Source: Amniculibacterium aquaticum (GTDB taxonomy: Bacteria; Bacteroidota; Bacteroidia; Flavobacteriales; Weeksellaceae). Taken from it: a stretch of 64,000 nucleotides of DNA. How positions within the stretch are numbered: the first letter of the stretch is position 1; each line of letters begins with the position of its first letter. Below the pieces are notes generated by a model. That model made no database searches, was not told where the DNA came from, and saw only the letters and a program-made list of their open reading frames with translations. The stretch is from positions 1 through 64,000 of the forward strand of contig NZ_REFA01000012.1 in NCBI RefSeq assembly GCF_003852705.1. Direction: 5' to 3'. A program made the translations under genes and the position numbers. This document shows, piece by piece, positions 8,856 through 16,548 of the stretch.

Positions 8856-9006
8856 TAAAAAATATGAATGAAAATTATAGCATTTCCTTAATTAAGACTT
8901 TTTCATCCTTATGACAGAACTATTCAAACTAATTATCTTTTTTCATTTGAAATAATTCATTAAAACCTCAATTAAGAGGTATTATATTTTTTTGATAAAA
9001 TTAAAT

Positions 9007-9099
9007 AAAAAAAGAATCACGTTTCACAACGCAATTCCAAAACACAAATGATGAAAAAAAATTTATAGTCTGGAAATATTTAACTATCCCCATTTGACT
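9007..9099 (-). ncRNA. Putative small RNA, copy B of a three-member family
   Basis: A minus-strand unit of about 93 bases driven by a two-box promoter at 9104-9134. A weak 5' stem ATAGT/ACTAT leads into the same core (eight T, CATCATTTGTG, four T). The terminator stem GAATTGCG/CGTGATTC differs from copy A at several positions yet still pairs over eight positions through G-U wobbles, and is followed by seven T. Retained pairing despite changed bases argues for a functional RNA hairpin. Copy A and B cores lie about 275 bases apart in the same orientation, suggesting tandem duplication. Confidence 0.65.
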
Positions 9100-9103
9100 A
9101 CAG

Positions 9104-9134
9104 CAAATATAAAAGAAATAATGAACAAAACAAA
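9104..9134 (-). promoter_or_regulatory. Promoter of small RNA copy B
   Basis: Minus-strand TTTG (9131-9134), exactly 19 bases, then TATATTTG (9104-9111). It fits the Bacteroidota consensus and has no protein gene downstream. Confidence 0.65.
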
Positions 9135-9458
9135 TAGTTTTATCAAAAATATTCAAAGAAAAAATAAATAATTAGGAACATATGATTCAGAACACAAAAG
9201 CTCAGACCGTACTATTTTCATCAAAACACGAATAATTTAGAATAGACTCATTATTTAACCTCCCTCAACGAGTATAAAATAAGCATAAGAATATCACAAG
9301 TAAGAAAAATAGTATTTTATAAACATGATCTGCAAATTTCATTTCGTTTTTACACAAAGAATTAAATTTTCACATTACCAAAAAATAGGAAGTACTGTAG
9401 AACGACTATTCGAATACCTGGTACTGAAACTTGGCCGATATTCATCAAAATAAGAAAC

Positions 9459-9487
9459 AAAAAAAGACTTCCTAAATATAGAAAGTC
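9459..9487 (-). terminator. Terminator of tRNA-Met
   Basis: On the minus strand GACTTTC (9481-9487) pairs with GGAAGTC (9466-9472), followed by a T run, immediately downstream of the tRNA. Confidence 0.8.
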
Positions 9488-9492
9488 CTTTG

Positions 9493-9566
9493 TAGCGAAG
9501 ACGGGAATTGAACCCGTGACCTCAGGGTTATGAATCCTGCGCTCTAACCAACTGAGCTACCTCGCC
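9493..9566 (-). tRNA. tRNA-Met (anticodon CAT)
   Basis: A 74-base cloverleaf on the minus strand. Acceptor GGCGAGG pairs with CTTCGCT using G-U pairs, the D stem is GCTC/GAGC, the anticodon loop is TTCATAA with CAT, and the T arm is ACGGG-TTCAATT-CCCGT. A73 is present and CCA is not encoded. The closing pair of the anticodon stem is an A-C mismatch. CAT could also denote an isoleucine tRNA modified at C34; elongator methionine is the more likely reading. Confidence 0.92.
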
Positions 9567-9606
9567 TCGGTTTTGAGTGGTGCAAATGTAGAAACTTTTT
9601 TTTAAT

Positions 9607-10905
9607 CTACAAAGCTTTTTTTAAATTAAAATACTTCAAAACATCCTGAACATGGTCAGGTTTATCAACAATCTTATTATTTTCATCCAGAATGAAGAAT
9701 GTTGGCGTTGCATGCACATTATAGGTTTGTACAAATTCGCTATTCCAACCTTTTAGTTCTGAAGTATTTACCCATGGAAACACAGAAGCTTTTTGCAAAT
9801 ACACCGCTTTATCAGCATCTAATGAAAAAGCGATAACTTCGATATTCATTTTTTTCAAATTATTATACTCTGCATATAAAACTGGCAATTCCGTCTCACA
9901 ATGCGAGCAAGTCGATGACCAAAAAACGATTACTTTATGCTTTGCTTTAACTTGATGCAAAGATTTCTCATTAGAATTTAGTGTATTTTGAAAAACATAA
10001 TCTGGAAACACAGCACCCATCTCTGTATTTTTATTGAGTTTTAAAGTCGTCGCCAACCGGTCGGTTATGGTACACTTAAGATTTGCAGCTTGTGTGAGGT
10101 ACTTTTCCTTTAGAGCCGACATCCCGTACACATCAAACAGATCGATCAATTCTGATAACACCACCTGACCTCTAGTTGTTTCTACATTTAATTTTAAAAG
10201 CAGTTTGTCTATAGCTGAGTCCACATTGGTTTTAGAACCGGAATTAAGAAACAACAGTAAAATTGGCCTTAGTAACGATGAACTTTCGAGATAATCACTT
10301 GAGTTTATTATAAAATGCGCCAGATCATCTTGAGAATTTATTTTACCCGCTGGATCTTTAAGTACATATTTATGATAATTAGTATTATAATACGCTACAA
10401 AAGGGTGGGAAGCAGCATCTATATCCATTTTACCATTAAGACGGTTTATTTCCTTGTCTATTGCCGTTTTAAAATCTGATTTTTGGGTATAATACTCTCC
10501 CATTTGATATAAAGCCGGAAGTATAATTTCTCTTTTCTGTTCAACTTCTTGTACTTGATCCATCAGTTTGTTAGACGCATCATTATAAAATACCTGTTTT
10601 ATTTTTTGCTGATCCGAATCAAAATTTAAATCAACATTCTTGTTTTCAGAGATCATGTTTAAAGAGGCATTTACTTCAGGGAAATATACTTTGAGCATTC
10701 CTGTATATGCTTGTGGCACAGAAAAAGACCATTGGTTATTCTTTTTTATGGTTTTACCAACAATAACATCCTTAGACCCACTAAGCGTGTACAATATAGC
10801 TTCTTTAGCAGAAAACTTCTCTGGTGCTTTGACATCCACTTTAAACTGAGAAAATAGTGTCAAACTCATTAATCCAAATAATCCCGTAAATATTTTTCTT
10901 TTCAT
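9607..10905 (-). CDS. Exported thioredoxin-like (TlpA/AhpC-type) protein
   Basis: A 432-residue protein with signal peptide (residues 1-20, ending LFSQ). The first 300 residues match the long N-terminal regions seen in Bacteroidota thiol-disulfide proteins. The C-terminal 120 residues form a thioredoxin fold with active site WSSTCSHC and the cis-Pro segment HATPTFFILD. It probably reduces or isomerises disulfides in the periplasm or at the surface. It lies downstream of the PID-CTERM-like gene and the T9SS cargo gene, but a terminator at 10938-10963 separates it, so the link is positional rather than a firm operon. Confidence 0.85.
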   Translation of the reverse strand: MKRKIFTGLFGLMSLTLFSQFKVDVKAPEKFSAKEAILYTLSGSKDVIVGKTIKKNNQWSFSVPQAYTGMLKVYFPEVNASLNMISENKNVDLNFDSDQQKIKQVFYNDASNKLMDQVQEVEQKREIILPALYQMGEYYTQKSDFKTAIDKEINRLNGKMDIDAASHPFVAYYNTNYHKYVLKDPAGKINSQDDLAHFIINSSDYLESSSLLRPILLLFLNSGSKTNVDSAIDKLLLKLNVETTRGQVVLSELIDLFDVYGMSALKEKYLTQAANLKCTITDRLATTLKLNKNTEMGAVFPDYVFQNTLNSNEKSLHQVKAKHKVIVFWSSTCSHCETELPVLYAEYNNLKKMNIEVIAFSLDADKAVYLQKASVFPWVNTSELKGWNSEFVQTYNVHATPTFFILDENNKIVDKPDHVQDVLKYFNLKKAL

Positions 10906-10937
10906 TTTTAATACTTAATTTTCTAATTTGTAAATAT

Positions 10938-10963
10938 AAAAAAACCCACAGTAAACTATGGGT
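10938..10963 (-). terminator. Terminator after the PID-CTERM-like gene
   Basis: Minus-strand stem ACCCATAG/CTGTGGGT (10956-10963 and 10944-10951, one G-U) followed by seven T. Confidence 0.8.
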
Positions 10964-10985
10964 TTTATAATAGAATTAACAAACT

Positions 10986-11207
10986 TTATGCTTTATTAAT
11001 TTTCATTCGTTTGGTAAAAACTAAGATTAGAACAAAAGCAACAAATCCTAGAATTAACAAATACATATCAATCGGCGATGCTGGTGCACCTGGTGTTGTC
11101 GGACCGCCCCCCCCTGATGGTGGTGGTGGTGGTGCTTTATAAAAGTCAACACAAAATACTATAGCCAGTAAACTAAGAAATAGTTTATTAAATATTTTTT
11201 TCATCAT
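10986..11207 (-). CDS. Small surface-sorting protein with PID-CTERM-like tail
   Basis: A 73-residue protein with an N-terminal signal peptide, a proline run, a glycine run, then TPGAPASPIDMY before a single hydrophobic helix and a basic tail (KRMKINK). This tripartite end (motif, helix, basic residues) is the layout of CTERM protein-sorting signals; the PID-Met-Tyr motif corresponds to what is called PID-CTERM in Bacteroidota, as far as I recall. The mature part is only about 20 residues. It starts 9 bases after the T9SS cargo stop, so the two are likely co-expressed. Start codons ATGATG are followed by AAAAAAA. Confidence 0.75.
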   Translation of the reverse strand: MMKKIFNKLFLSLLAIVFCVDFYKAPPPPPSGGGGPTTPGAPASPIDMYLLILGFVAFVLILVFTKRMKINKA

Positions 11208-11216
11208 AATGGTATT

Positions 11217-13196
11217 TTATCTTATTATTTTCGCATTTACTTTTACTCCACTCTCAGATATTACGGAAACAACATATGCTTTATTTCCTCTTGCCAATTC
11301 AATAACAAAATCTTTATTTGCATTAACTTTATTAGAAGTAATTACCAATTTACCACTCATATCATACACTTTAACATCCGCAGTTTTCCAACTTGGGTCA
11401 AATCTCACAATAAAGTTATCAATTTCAGGGTTATAAATTACTTTAGTTCTTGAGTGCTTAACATCAGCATCATTTACTGCTAGCGAACTTGTCGGTGCTC
11501 CGTAGTACAAACTAACATCGCTTCCTATGGTAGGGTTAACCGTTACAGGTATTGTTTGACCTTGTGTAATTTGCTGTGCCGTACCATTTTCTAATTTATA
11601 ATAAAACGCTAAACCGGTAGACAATAAAGATGAACCCATTGGAATGTATTGACCTTCTTCTTTTACCCAAAACCTAAGTGATTTCACTAATGAACCGTAC
11701 AAGGCCATTGGAATTGCTTTCCCCGTAAAATTAAGTTCATTTGCTTCGTTGATATACAACCAATAAGCACTGTTATAATTCAAGTCGTAACCTCCATTTA
11801 CAGGATCTTCTTCAAAAGTTCCAATTACATTAGTATTTGCTGCGGCAACCTGCATTGTCGTATTACTCGAGTGTCCGGTAACCGCATTGGGAGTCACCAC
11901 ATAGTAAGTTCTTCCGATTTCTTTCCCAAATTCATCAAGGGCAGCAACCGCCAACTCTTTAGTTGTTCCAGGATTATTTGTTCTGGATGCAGTAACATCA
12001 TAAGTTGATGCCGTTCTAGGTAGATATCCGAATCTTCTTAAATTATCAAAATTAATAGAAGAACCCGCATTGTTATTTTTTAATTTAATAGAAAAAACAC
12101 TCATCGGTCTAATAACTGCCCAATCGGAGTCTCCAACCAATGAAGATCCACTCCAAGTTACAAATTTAAACAAACCAGAACCACCACCTACACTTGGAGA
12201 ATAGGAAACTGTTCCTTCTGATTGTTCTAAACGAATTCCGTAAATATTGGGTATGTAATTAGGATCTCCACTTACAAAAAGTCCTTTCAAATCCAAATTG
12301 GTCATATAAGGATTACCAAATTGGTACAAGTTTCTACCGTAATTACCTTGCCAAGCAGTTCCTCCAATTGCAGCTTGCAATTCAAAACCATCTTGAACAT
12401 AAGTATTGTACTTTTCGTTATAGGCATTAATATTATTACCTCCTGCTCCCCAAACTATTCCATTACCCGCGTTTTGCAATGTAACAGAGGTTGAGTTATT
12501 CGCATAAGGTCTACCAACAATGGTTTTTACATTATTAAAATTAATTGAAGTGTTTTTATTCCCTAAAATATAGTAAGCTGAAGGATCCGATGTCAATGTT
12601 GCAATAGGAGCTCCATCAAAAACCACATTGGCATTATTGTACTTCAATATTTCATTCATCGACCATCTTTGATCGGCAAAAGTCTTATTCAATTCAGTAC
12701 CAGAGGATAAAGATTTCAATTCTTTACCGAAAAATGGCATTGCTACCTGTTGATAAGTACCGTGATTCACATTGGCGTGTTCTTGGTTGACAACCCCTTG
12801 TACATTCGCTTGAGTTAATCCTTGAACATACAATTGTCCGTAGGTGTATTGATCAGGAAGCAATGAGTTATTAGGCAAAGCATAATTGGCAGGCGTATTC
12901 AGTTTATTCTCAAAAACACCTCCTGCATTATAACCACTTCCTGTAGTATATACTCGATTGTTTCCAGAAGCGTCCAATGTTTTGAAAACATCAGTACTTG
13001 TCCCCACCAACATCACATCTCCATGGTTTTCCCAATTACCTGTATCTTTCAATTGAAGACCTCCACCGTTGTAAAACAAGGCTCCTTTACCAACATATAC
13101 CTTCCCCGCTTTGTCCACATGGGTGAGTACTTGCGCTTGTGCTAAAGCTGACAGTCCTATTGTCAGAAGACCGATAGCAAATAAAATTCTTTTCAT
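11217..13196 (-). CDS. Large secreted protein with C-terminal T9SS sorting domain
   Basis: A 659-residue exported protein. Signal peptide 1-19 (ALAQA), then a long Asn/Gly/Ser/Thr-rich beta region without a recognised enzyme motif. The last 75 residues (NPEIDNFIVRF ... VKVYDMSGKLV ... KIIR) form the beta-sandwich typical of type IX secretion sorting domains, so it should cross the outer membrane and be surface-attached or released. A strong TTTG-N19-TAAATTTG promoter lies upstream, and the PID-CTERM-like gene follows by 9 bases. Molecular role unknown; adhesin or surface-layer function is a guess. Confidence 0.85.
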   Translation of the reverse strand: MKRILFAIGLLTIGLSALAQAQVLTHVDKAGKVYVGKGALFYNGGGLQLKDTGNWENHGDVMLVGTSTDVFKTLDASGNNRVYTTGSGYNAGGVFENKLNTPANYALPNNSLLPDQYTYGQLYVQGLTQANVQGVVNQEHANVNHGTYQQVAMPFFGKELKSLSSGTELNKTFADQRWSMNEILKYNNANVVFDGAPIATLTSDPSAYYILGNKNTSINFNNVKTIVGRPYANNSTSVTLQNAGNGIVWGAGGNNINAYNEKYNTYVQDGFELQAAIGGTAWQGNYGRNLYQFGNPYMTNLDLKGLFVSGDPNYIPNIYGIRLEQSEGTVSYSPSVGGGSGLFKFVTWSGSSLVGDSDWAVIRPMSVFSIKLKNNNAGSSINFDNLRRFGYLPRTASTYDVTASRTNNPGTTKELAVAALDEFGKEIGRTYYVVTPNAVTGHSSNTTMQVAAANTNVIGTFEEDPVNGGYDLNYNSAYWLYINEANELNFTGKAIPMALYGSLVKSLRFWVKEEGQYIPMGSSLLSTGLAFYYKLENGTAQQITQGQTIPVTVNPTIGSDVSLYYGAPTSSLAVNDADVKHSRTKVIYNPEIDNFIVRFDPSWKTADVKVYDMSGKLVITSNKVNANKDFVIELARGNKAYVVSVISESGVKVNAKIIR

Positions 13197-13239
13197 TTCA
13201 ATATGTATTTGTGTTAATAACTACACTATATTCCACTGA

Positions 13240-13270
13240 CAAATTTACTCATATTTTTGAAAATCACAAA
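13240..13270 (-). promoter_or_regulatory. Promoter of the T9SS cargo gene
   Basis: Minus-strand TTTG (13267-13270), exactly 19 bases, TAAATTTG (13240-13247), with a leader of about 40 bases to the start. A textbook fit to the phylum consensus. Confidence 0.75.
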
Positions 13271-13277
13271 AATATTT

Positions 13278-14459
13278 TCATATTTTCACATTATCCTTTG
13301 TTAAAATGATTTCATCTACTTCATCAATATTGAACATATACTCTTCCAATACTTTTTCAGTAGTACCTCTTAATCCTCTTGCTCCAAGTCCTTTTTCAAT
13401 GGTTTCTTCTACAATTTTTTCAATGGCTTCATCAGAAAATTCGAGTTTTACCCCATCCATTTTGAACAATTCTACAAATTGATTAACGATAGAGTTTTTG
13501 GGCTCTTTCATAATTCTCACCATCGTTTCTTTGGTTAGTTTATCCAAATAAGTAATGATAGGGAAACGCCCTAAAAGCTCCGGTATCAATCCAAAAGAGC
13601 GAAGATCTATCGCATTAATCTGACTTAAAATATACTCTTCTTCGTCGGTTTTATTGATTTTTTCAGAAGAAAATCCAATCGCTTGCTTGTTCAGTCTTCT
13701 TTCGATGATTTCTTTGATCCCGTCAAAAGCACCTCCAGCAATAAACAGAATATTCTGCGTATTTACCTGAATGTATTTTTGATCCGGATGCTTCCTTCCT
13801 CCTTGTGGTGGCACATTAACAATGCTTCCTTCCAAAAGCTTCAACAACCCTTGCTGAACGCCCTCCCCAGAAACATCTCTTGTTATACTTGGATTGTCCG
13901 ATTTTCTAGCAATTTTATCAATTTCATCAATGAAAACAATACCTTTTTCTGCTTTTTCCACATCGTAGTCGGCTACCATCAAAAGTCTGGACAAAATACT
14001 TTCCACATCCTCACCCACATAACCCGCTTCTGTAAGTATGGTCGCATCTACGATACAAAACGGAACATTCAATTCTTTGGCTATGGTTTTGGCTAAAAGT
14101 GTTTTACCTGTACCGGTCTCACCAATCATGATGATGTTGGACTTTTCAATTTCTACCTCTCTATTTTCATCTGCAGCATGCAACAATCTTTTGTAATGGT
14201 TATACACTGCGATAGACAATTGTTTTTTCGCCTGATCTTGCCCAATAACATAATGATCTAAAAAAGTTTTGATCTCTTTGGGTTTCTTTAGATCTGCCAA
14301 ACTTTTTGCAGGAGCAAATCCGGACTTAGAATTGTTTTCTAAAACGATGGAATGCGCTTGCTCTATACAGTTTTCACAAATAAAGCCATTTTGTCCCGAA
14401 ACCAGCATTTGTACATCTTTTCTTTTTCGTCCACAAAATGAACATTGATTTGAATTCAT
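13278..14459 (-). CDS. clpX: ATP-dependent Clp protease ATP-binding subunit ClpX
   Basis: A 393-residue AAA+ unfoldase that feeds proteins to ClpP. It has the N-terminal C4 zinc-binding domain (CSFCGRKR ... CENC), Walker A GETGTGKT, the pore loop GYVGED, Walker B IVFIDEID, and the RKH loop GGRKHPDQ. I start it at 14459 (MNSNQCSFCG), where the family begins; an in-frame ATG at 14495 would add 12 unlike residues. No clpP is adjacent. The HIT gene terminator lies upstream, so it has its own promoter. Confidence 0.97.
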   Translation of the reverse strand: MNSNQCSFCGRKRKDVQMLVSGQNGFICENCIEQAHSIVLENNSKSGFAPAKSLADLKKPKEIKTFLDHYVIGQDQAKKQLSIAVYNHYKRLLHAADENREVEIEKSNIIMIGETGTGKTLLAKTIAKELNVPFCIVDATILTEAGYVGEDVESILSRLLMVADYDVEKAEKGIVFIDEIDKIARKSDNPSITRDVSGEGVQQGLLKLLEGSIVNVPPQGGRKHPDQKYIQVNTQNILFIAGGAFDGIKEIIERRLNKQAIGFSSEKINKTDEEEYILSQINAIDLRSFGLIPELLGRFPIITYLDKLTKETMVRIMKEPKNSIVNQFVELFKMDGVKLEFSDEAIEKIVEETIEKGLGARGLRGTTEKVLEEYMFNIDEVDEIILTKDNVKI

Positions 14460-14560
14460 ATAATTATTAATGATATTATTATTTACCCACCACAATCCGT
14501 GGAATCTGGATTCAATTATTCTACAAAATTATTAAAAAAATATCTTTCCGTTAGGCCATT

Positions 14561-14592
14561 AACAATAAAAACCAGAGGTTAGTCTGGTTTTT
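14561..14592 (-). terminator. Terminator of the greA-HIT unit
   Basis: Stem AAAAACCAGA/TCTGGTTTTT (14567-14576 and 14583-14592) directly after the HIT stop, followed on the minus strand by T-rich sequence. Confidence 0.8.
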
Positions 14593-14595
14593 ATT

Positions 14596-14985
14596 TTAGT
14601 AATTTAGTATCTTATTTTGAATTTCAACATATTCTGAATCACTAAATTTCAATCTTGAATTAGCAAAATTAAGATCTGCCATTTTTTCTATAGGCACCAG
14701 ATGGATATGAGCATGCGGCACTTCTAAACCGACCACTGCGACAGCAATTCTTTTGTCGGGATAGGTCTTTTGCAATTTTTTCGCTACTTGTTGCGCATAA
14801 CCCCACAAATTTTTAAAATCTTCATTTTCCAAATCAAAAATCAGATCCACCTCTTGTTTTGGGATTACTAAAGTGTGCCCTTCAACCAAAGGCATTGCAT
14901 CCAAAAAAGCCAAGTGCTTTTCGTCTTCGGCAATTTTATAAGAAGGAATATCGCCTTTTATAATTTTTGTGAAAATGCTGCTCAT
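14596..14985 (-). CDS. HIT family nucleotide-binding protein
   Basis: A 129-residue histidine-triad hydrolase. The catalytic triad motif HAHIHLVP sits near the C-terminus, and the N-terminal IFTKIIKGDIPSYKI is typical of the HinT/PKCI branch, which cleaves purine nucleoside phosphoramidates and adenylates. It follows greA by 14 bases on the same strand and a terminator lies right after its stop, so greA and this gene form a two-gene unit. Confidence 0.92.
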   Translation of the reverse strand: MSSIFTKIIKGDIPSYKIAEDEKHLAFLDAMPLVEGHTLVIPKQEVDLIFDLENEDFKNLWGYAQQVAKKLQKTYPDKRIAVAVVGLEVPHAHIHLVPIEKMADLNFANSRLKFSDSEYVEIQNKILNY

Positions 14986-14999
14986 ATCAATTTGTGAAT

Positions 15000-15470
15000 T
15001 TACAATAAAATTTCTAAAACTTCGAAAGAAAGTTTATTTCCATTGGGCAAGGAAATCTCAGCCGTCTCACCGACCGCTTTTCCCAACAATCCCTTTGCAA
15101 TTGGTGTATTAATAGATATTTTACCCGATTTCAAATCACTCTCATTATCCGGAACCAAGGTGAATTTTTGCTCGGCTTTGGTAGCGTTATTCATCAATCG
15201 AACCGTGGTCAATATGGAAACCTTTGATGTGTCCAATTGTGTTTCATCAATTACTTTAGAATTGGCGATCATATCCTTCAGTTTAGAAATTTTCATTTCC
15301 AACATGCCTTGTGCTTCTTTTGCTGCATCGTATTCAGCATTTTCCGACAAGTCGCCTTTATCTCTAGCCTCTGCAATTTGCTGGGTAACTTTTGGTCTTT
15401 CTACACGCTCCAATTGTTCTAGTTCTACTTTCATTTTTTCCAGACCTTCATTAGTAACATAAGTTGCCAT
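15000..15470 (-). CDS. greA: Transcription elongation factor GreA
   Basis: A 156-residue protein with the N-terminal coiled coil (GLEKMKVELEQLERVERP, DLSENAEYDAAKE with the acidic tip residues) and the C-terminal FKBP-like domain (PIAKGLLGKAVGE, ISLPNG). It binds the secondary channel of RNA polymerase and stimulates cleavage of backtracked transcripts. Normal family length and start. First gene of a pair with the HIT gene. Confidence 0.96.
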   Translation of the reverse strand: MATYVTNEGLEKMKVELEQLERVERPKVTQQIAEARDKGDLSENAEYDAAKEAQGMLEMKISKLKDMIANSKVIDETQLDTSKVSILTTVRLMNNATKAEQKFTLVPDNESDLKSGKISINTPIAKGLLGKAVGETAEISLPNGNKLSFEVLEILL

Positions 15471-15573
15471 AATAATAAAATATTTTCAGTGTGTATAAAA
15501 AAATAATCCGACATTTGCCGGACAATGTATCTGTTGTTTCAATTTGTTTCACAAAGATATAAATTATTTTCAA

Positions 15574-16023
15574 ATGAAAAAATTAAGCACCTCATTATTC
15601 TTTTTATTTTTTTTGATTTTCAGCACCTTAAACCACAGTTCTTGCAGCAGAACCCAAGAAACGGTAAGCTGTTTCCCGGAGGTTAACATACAGGTTATGC
15701 TCAACCTAAATCTTCCGGCCTACTATCCTTTGCAAAATGTTGGTGGATGGATCTATGTGAATGAACAAAGCGCCGGAACCCGAGGGCTAATTGTGGTTAG
15801 GACTTCAACAGGATTCAAAATTTACGATAGAAATGCGCCACACATTTGTCCGGACAGCAGCACCACATTGGAAGTGAAAGACAACATCAAAATCCTTTGT
15901 CCAAAAGACGGTGCCGAATGGATTTTATTGACCGGTCAACCGACGAACATTTCTTCTGTCCCCCCAAAAACCTACCATTATAACTACGACAGCAGTTCGA
16001 ACATTTTAAATATTTTTAACTAA
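15574..16023 (+). CDS. Lipoprotein with degenerate Rieske-like fold
   Basis: A 149-residue putative lipoprotein: basic start, hydrophobic segment, and lipobox-like NHSSC with C24. The later part resembles a Rieske domain in order (HICPDS around residue 90, then LCPKDGAEW at 108-116, then GQPTN), but the two Cys-His ligand pairs are not intact: H90/C92 and C109 remain without the usual partner residues. It probably does not hold a 2Fe-2S cluster. I use the start at 15574, since the ATG/upstream extension to 15544 weakens the signal peptide. It precedes dtd by 3 bases, so likely one unit. Confidence 0.65.
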   Translation: MKKLSTSLFFLFFLIFSTLNHSSCSRTQETVSCFPEVNIQVMLNLNLPAYYPLQNVGGWIYVNEQSAGTRGLIVVRTSTGFKIYDRNAPHICPDSSTTLEVKDNIKILCPKDGAEWILLTGQPTNISSVPPKTYHYNYDSSSNILNIFN

Positions 16024-16026
16024 AAC

Positions 16027-16476
16027 ATGAAGGCCGTTATACAACGCGTAAGCGAAGCGCAAGTTAGGGTTGATGGAAAAATTGTTGGCGAGATCCGTCA
16101 CGGATTGGCTCTACTTATAGGCATTGAAGAGAAAGACACAAAAACCGATGCCGATTGGCTCATACAGAAAATTATTAATCTAAGAGTTTTTGGTGATGAA
16201 AAAGGAAAACTAAATCTTTCCGCACTCGATTGCAACGGTGAGATCCTGTGCATCAGCCAATTCACCCTTATTGCCGACTACAAAAAAGGAAACCGTCCTT
16301 CCTTTATCCGAGCTGCCAAACTCGATATTGCCATTCCCCTATTTGATTATTTTAAACAAGAAATTTCAAAATCAGGATTAAAAATAGAAAGCGGAATCTT
16401 TGGTGCCGATATGAAAGTCTCATTGATTAATGACGGACCGGTCACCATTGTAATGGACAGCCAAACAAAATCGTAA
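16027..16476 (+). CDS. dtd: D-aminoacyl-tRNA deacylase
   Basis: A 149-residue DTD enzyme that removes D-amino acids and mis-charged glycine from tRNA. Hallmarks are the SQFTL motif (Thr is part of the active site) and the Gly-cisPro motif NDGPVTI near the C-terminus. The start MKAVIQRVSEAQV is canonical. The gene begins 3 bases after the Rieske-like lipoprotein. Confidence 0.96.
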   Translation: MKAVIQRVSEAQVRVDGKIVGEIRHGLALLIGIEEKDTKTDADWLIQKIINLRVFGDEKGKLNLSALDCNGEILCISQFTLIADYKKGNRPSFIRAAKLDIAIPLFDYFKQEISKSGLKIESGIFGADMKVSLINDGPVTIVMDSQTKS

Positions 16477-16505
16477 TATTTTTTATACCATCTAAAAAAA
16501 ATCAA

Positions 16506-16513
16506 TATTTTTG
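16506..16513 (+). promoter_or_regulatory. Candidate -7 box upstream of the FKBP gene
   Basis: TATTTTTG fits TAnnTTTG, 36 bases before the start. No clear -33 box was found. Confidence 0.4.
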
Positions 16514-16548
16514 TTCACTTTAATAATTCAAATTAACCAATATTATAT

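Larger units (their letters stand above)
8778..9458. other. Gene-poor AT-rich region between DUF3810 gene and tRNA-Met
   Basis: About 680 bases without a credible protein gene. It contains most of small RNA copy A, all of copy B with their promoters, and a short stem ACCTC/GAGGT at 8965-8980 ahead of a T run. The rest is unassigned. No copy of the tRNA 3' end or integrase remnant was seen, so there is no sign of tRNA-targeted integration. Confidence 0.6.

Noticed and set aside
8774-8914. A 46-codon plus-strand frame beginning ATGATGAAAAAAAAA at the DUF3810 stop
   Set aside because: The repeated copies at 9049 and in the clpB intergenic region stop after a few codons or read different residues, while promoter and terminator on the other strand are kept in all three. 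RNA is the better reading.
9360-9440. Possible decayed tRNA or att site next to tRNA-Met (AGTAC...GTACT)
   Set aside because: No acceptor, T-arm or copy of the tRNA 3' end could be seen.
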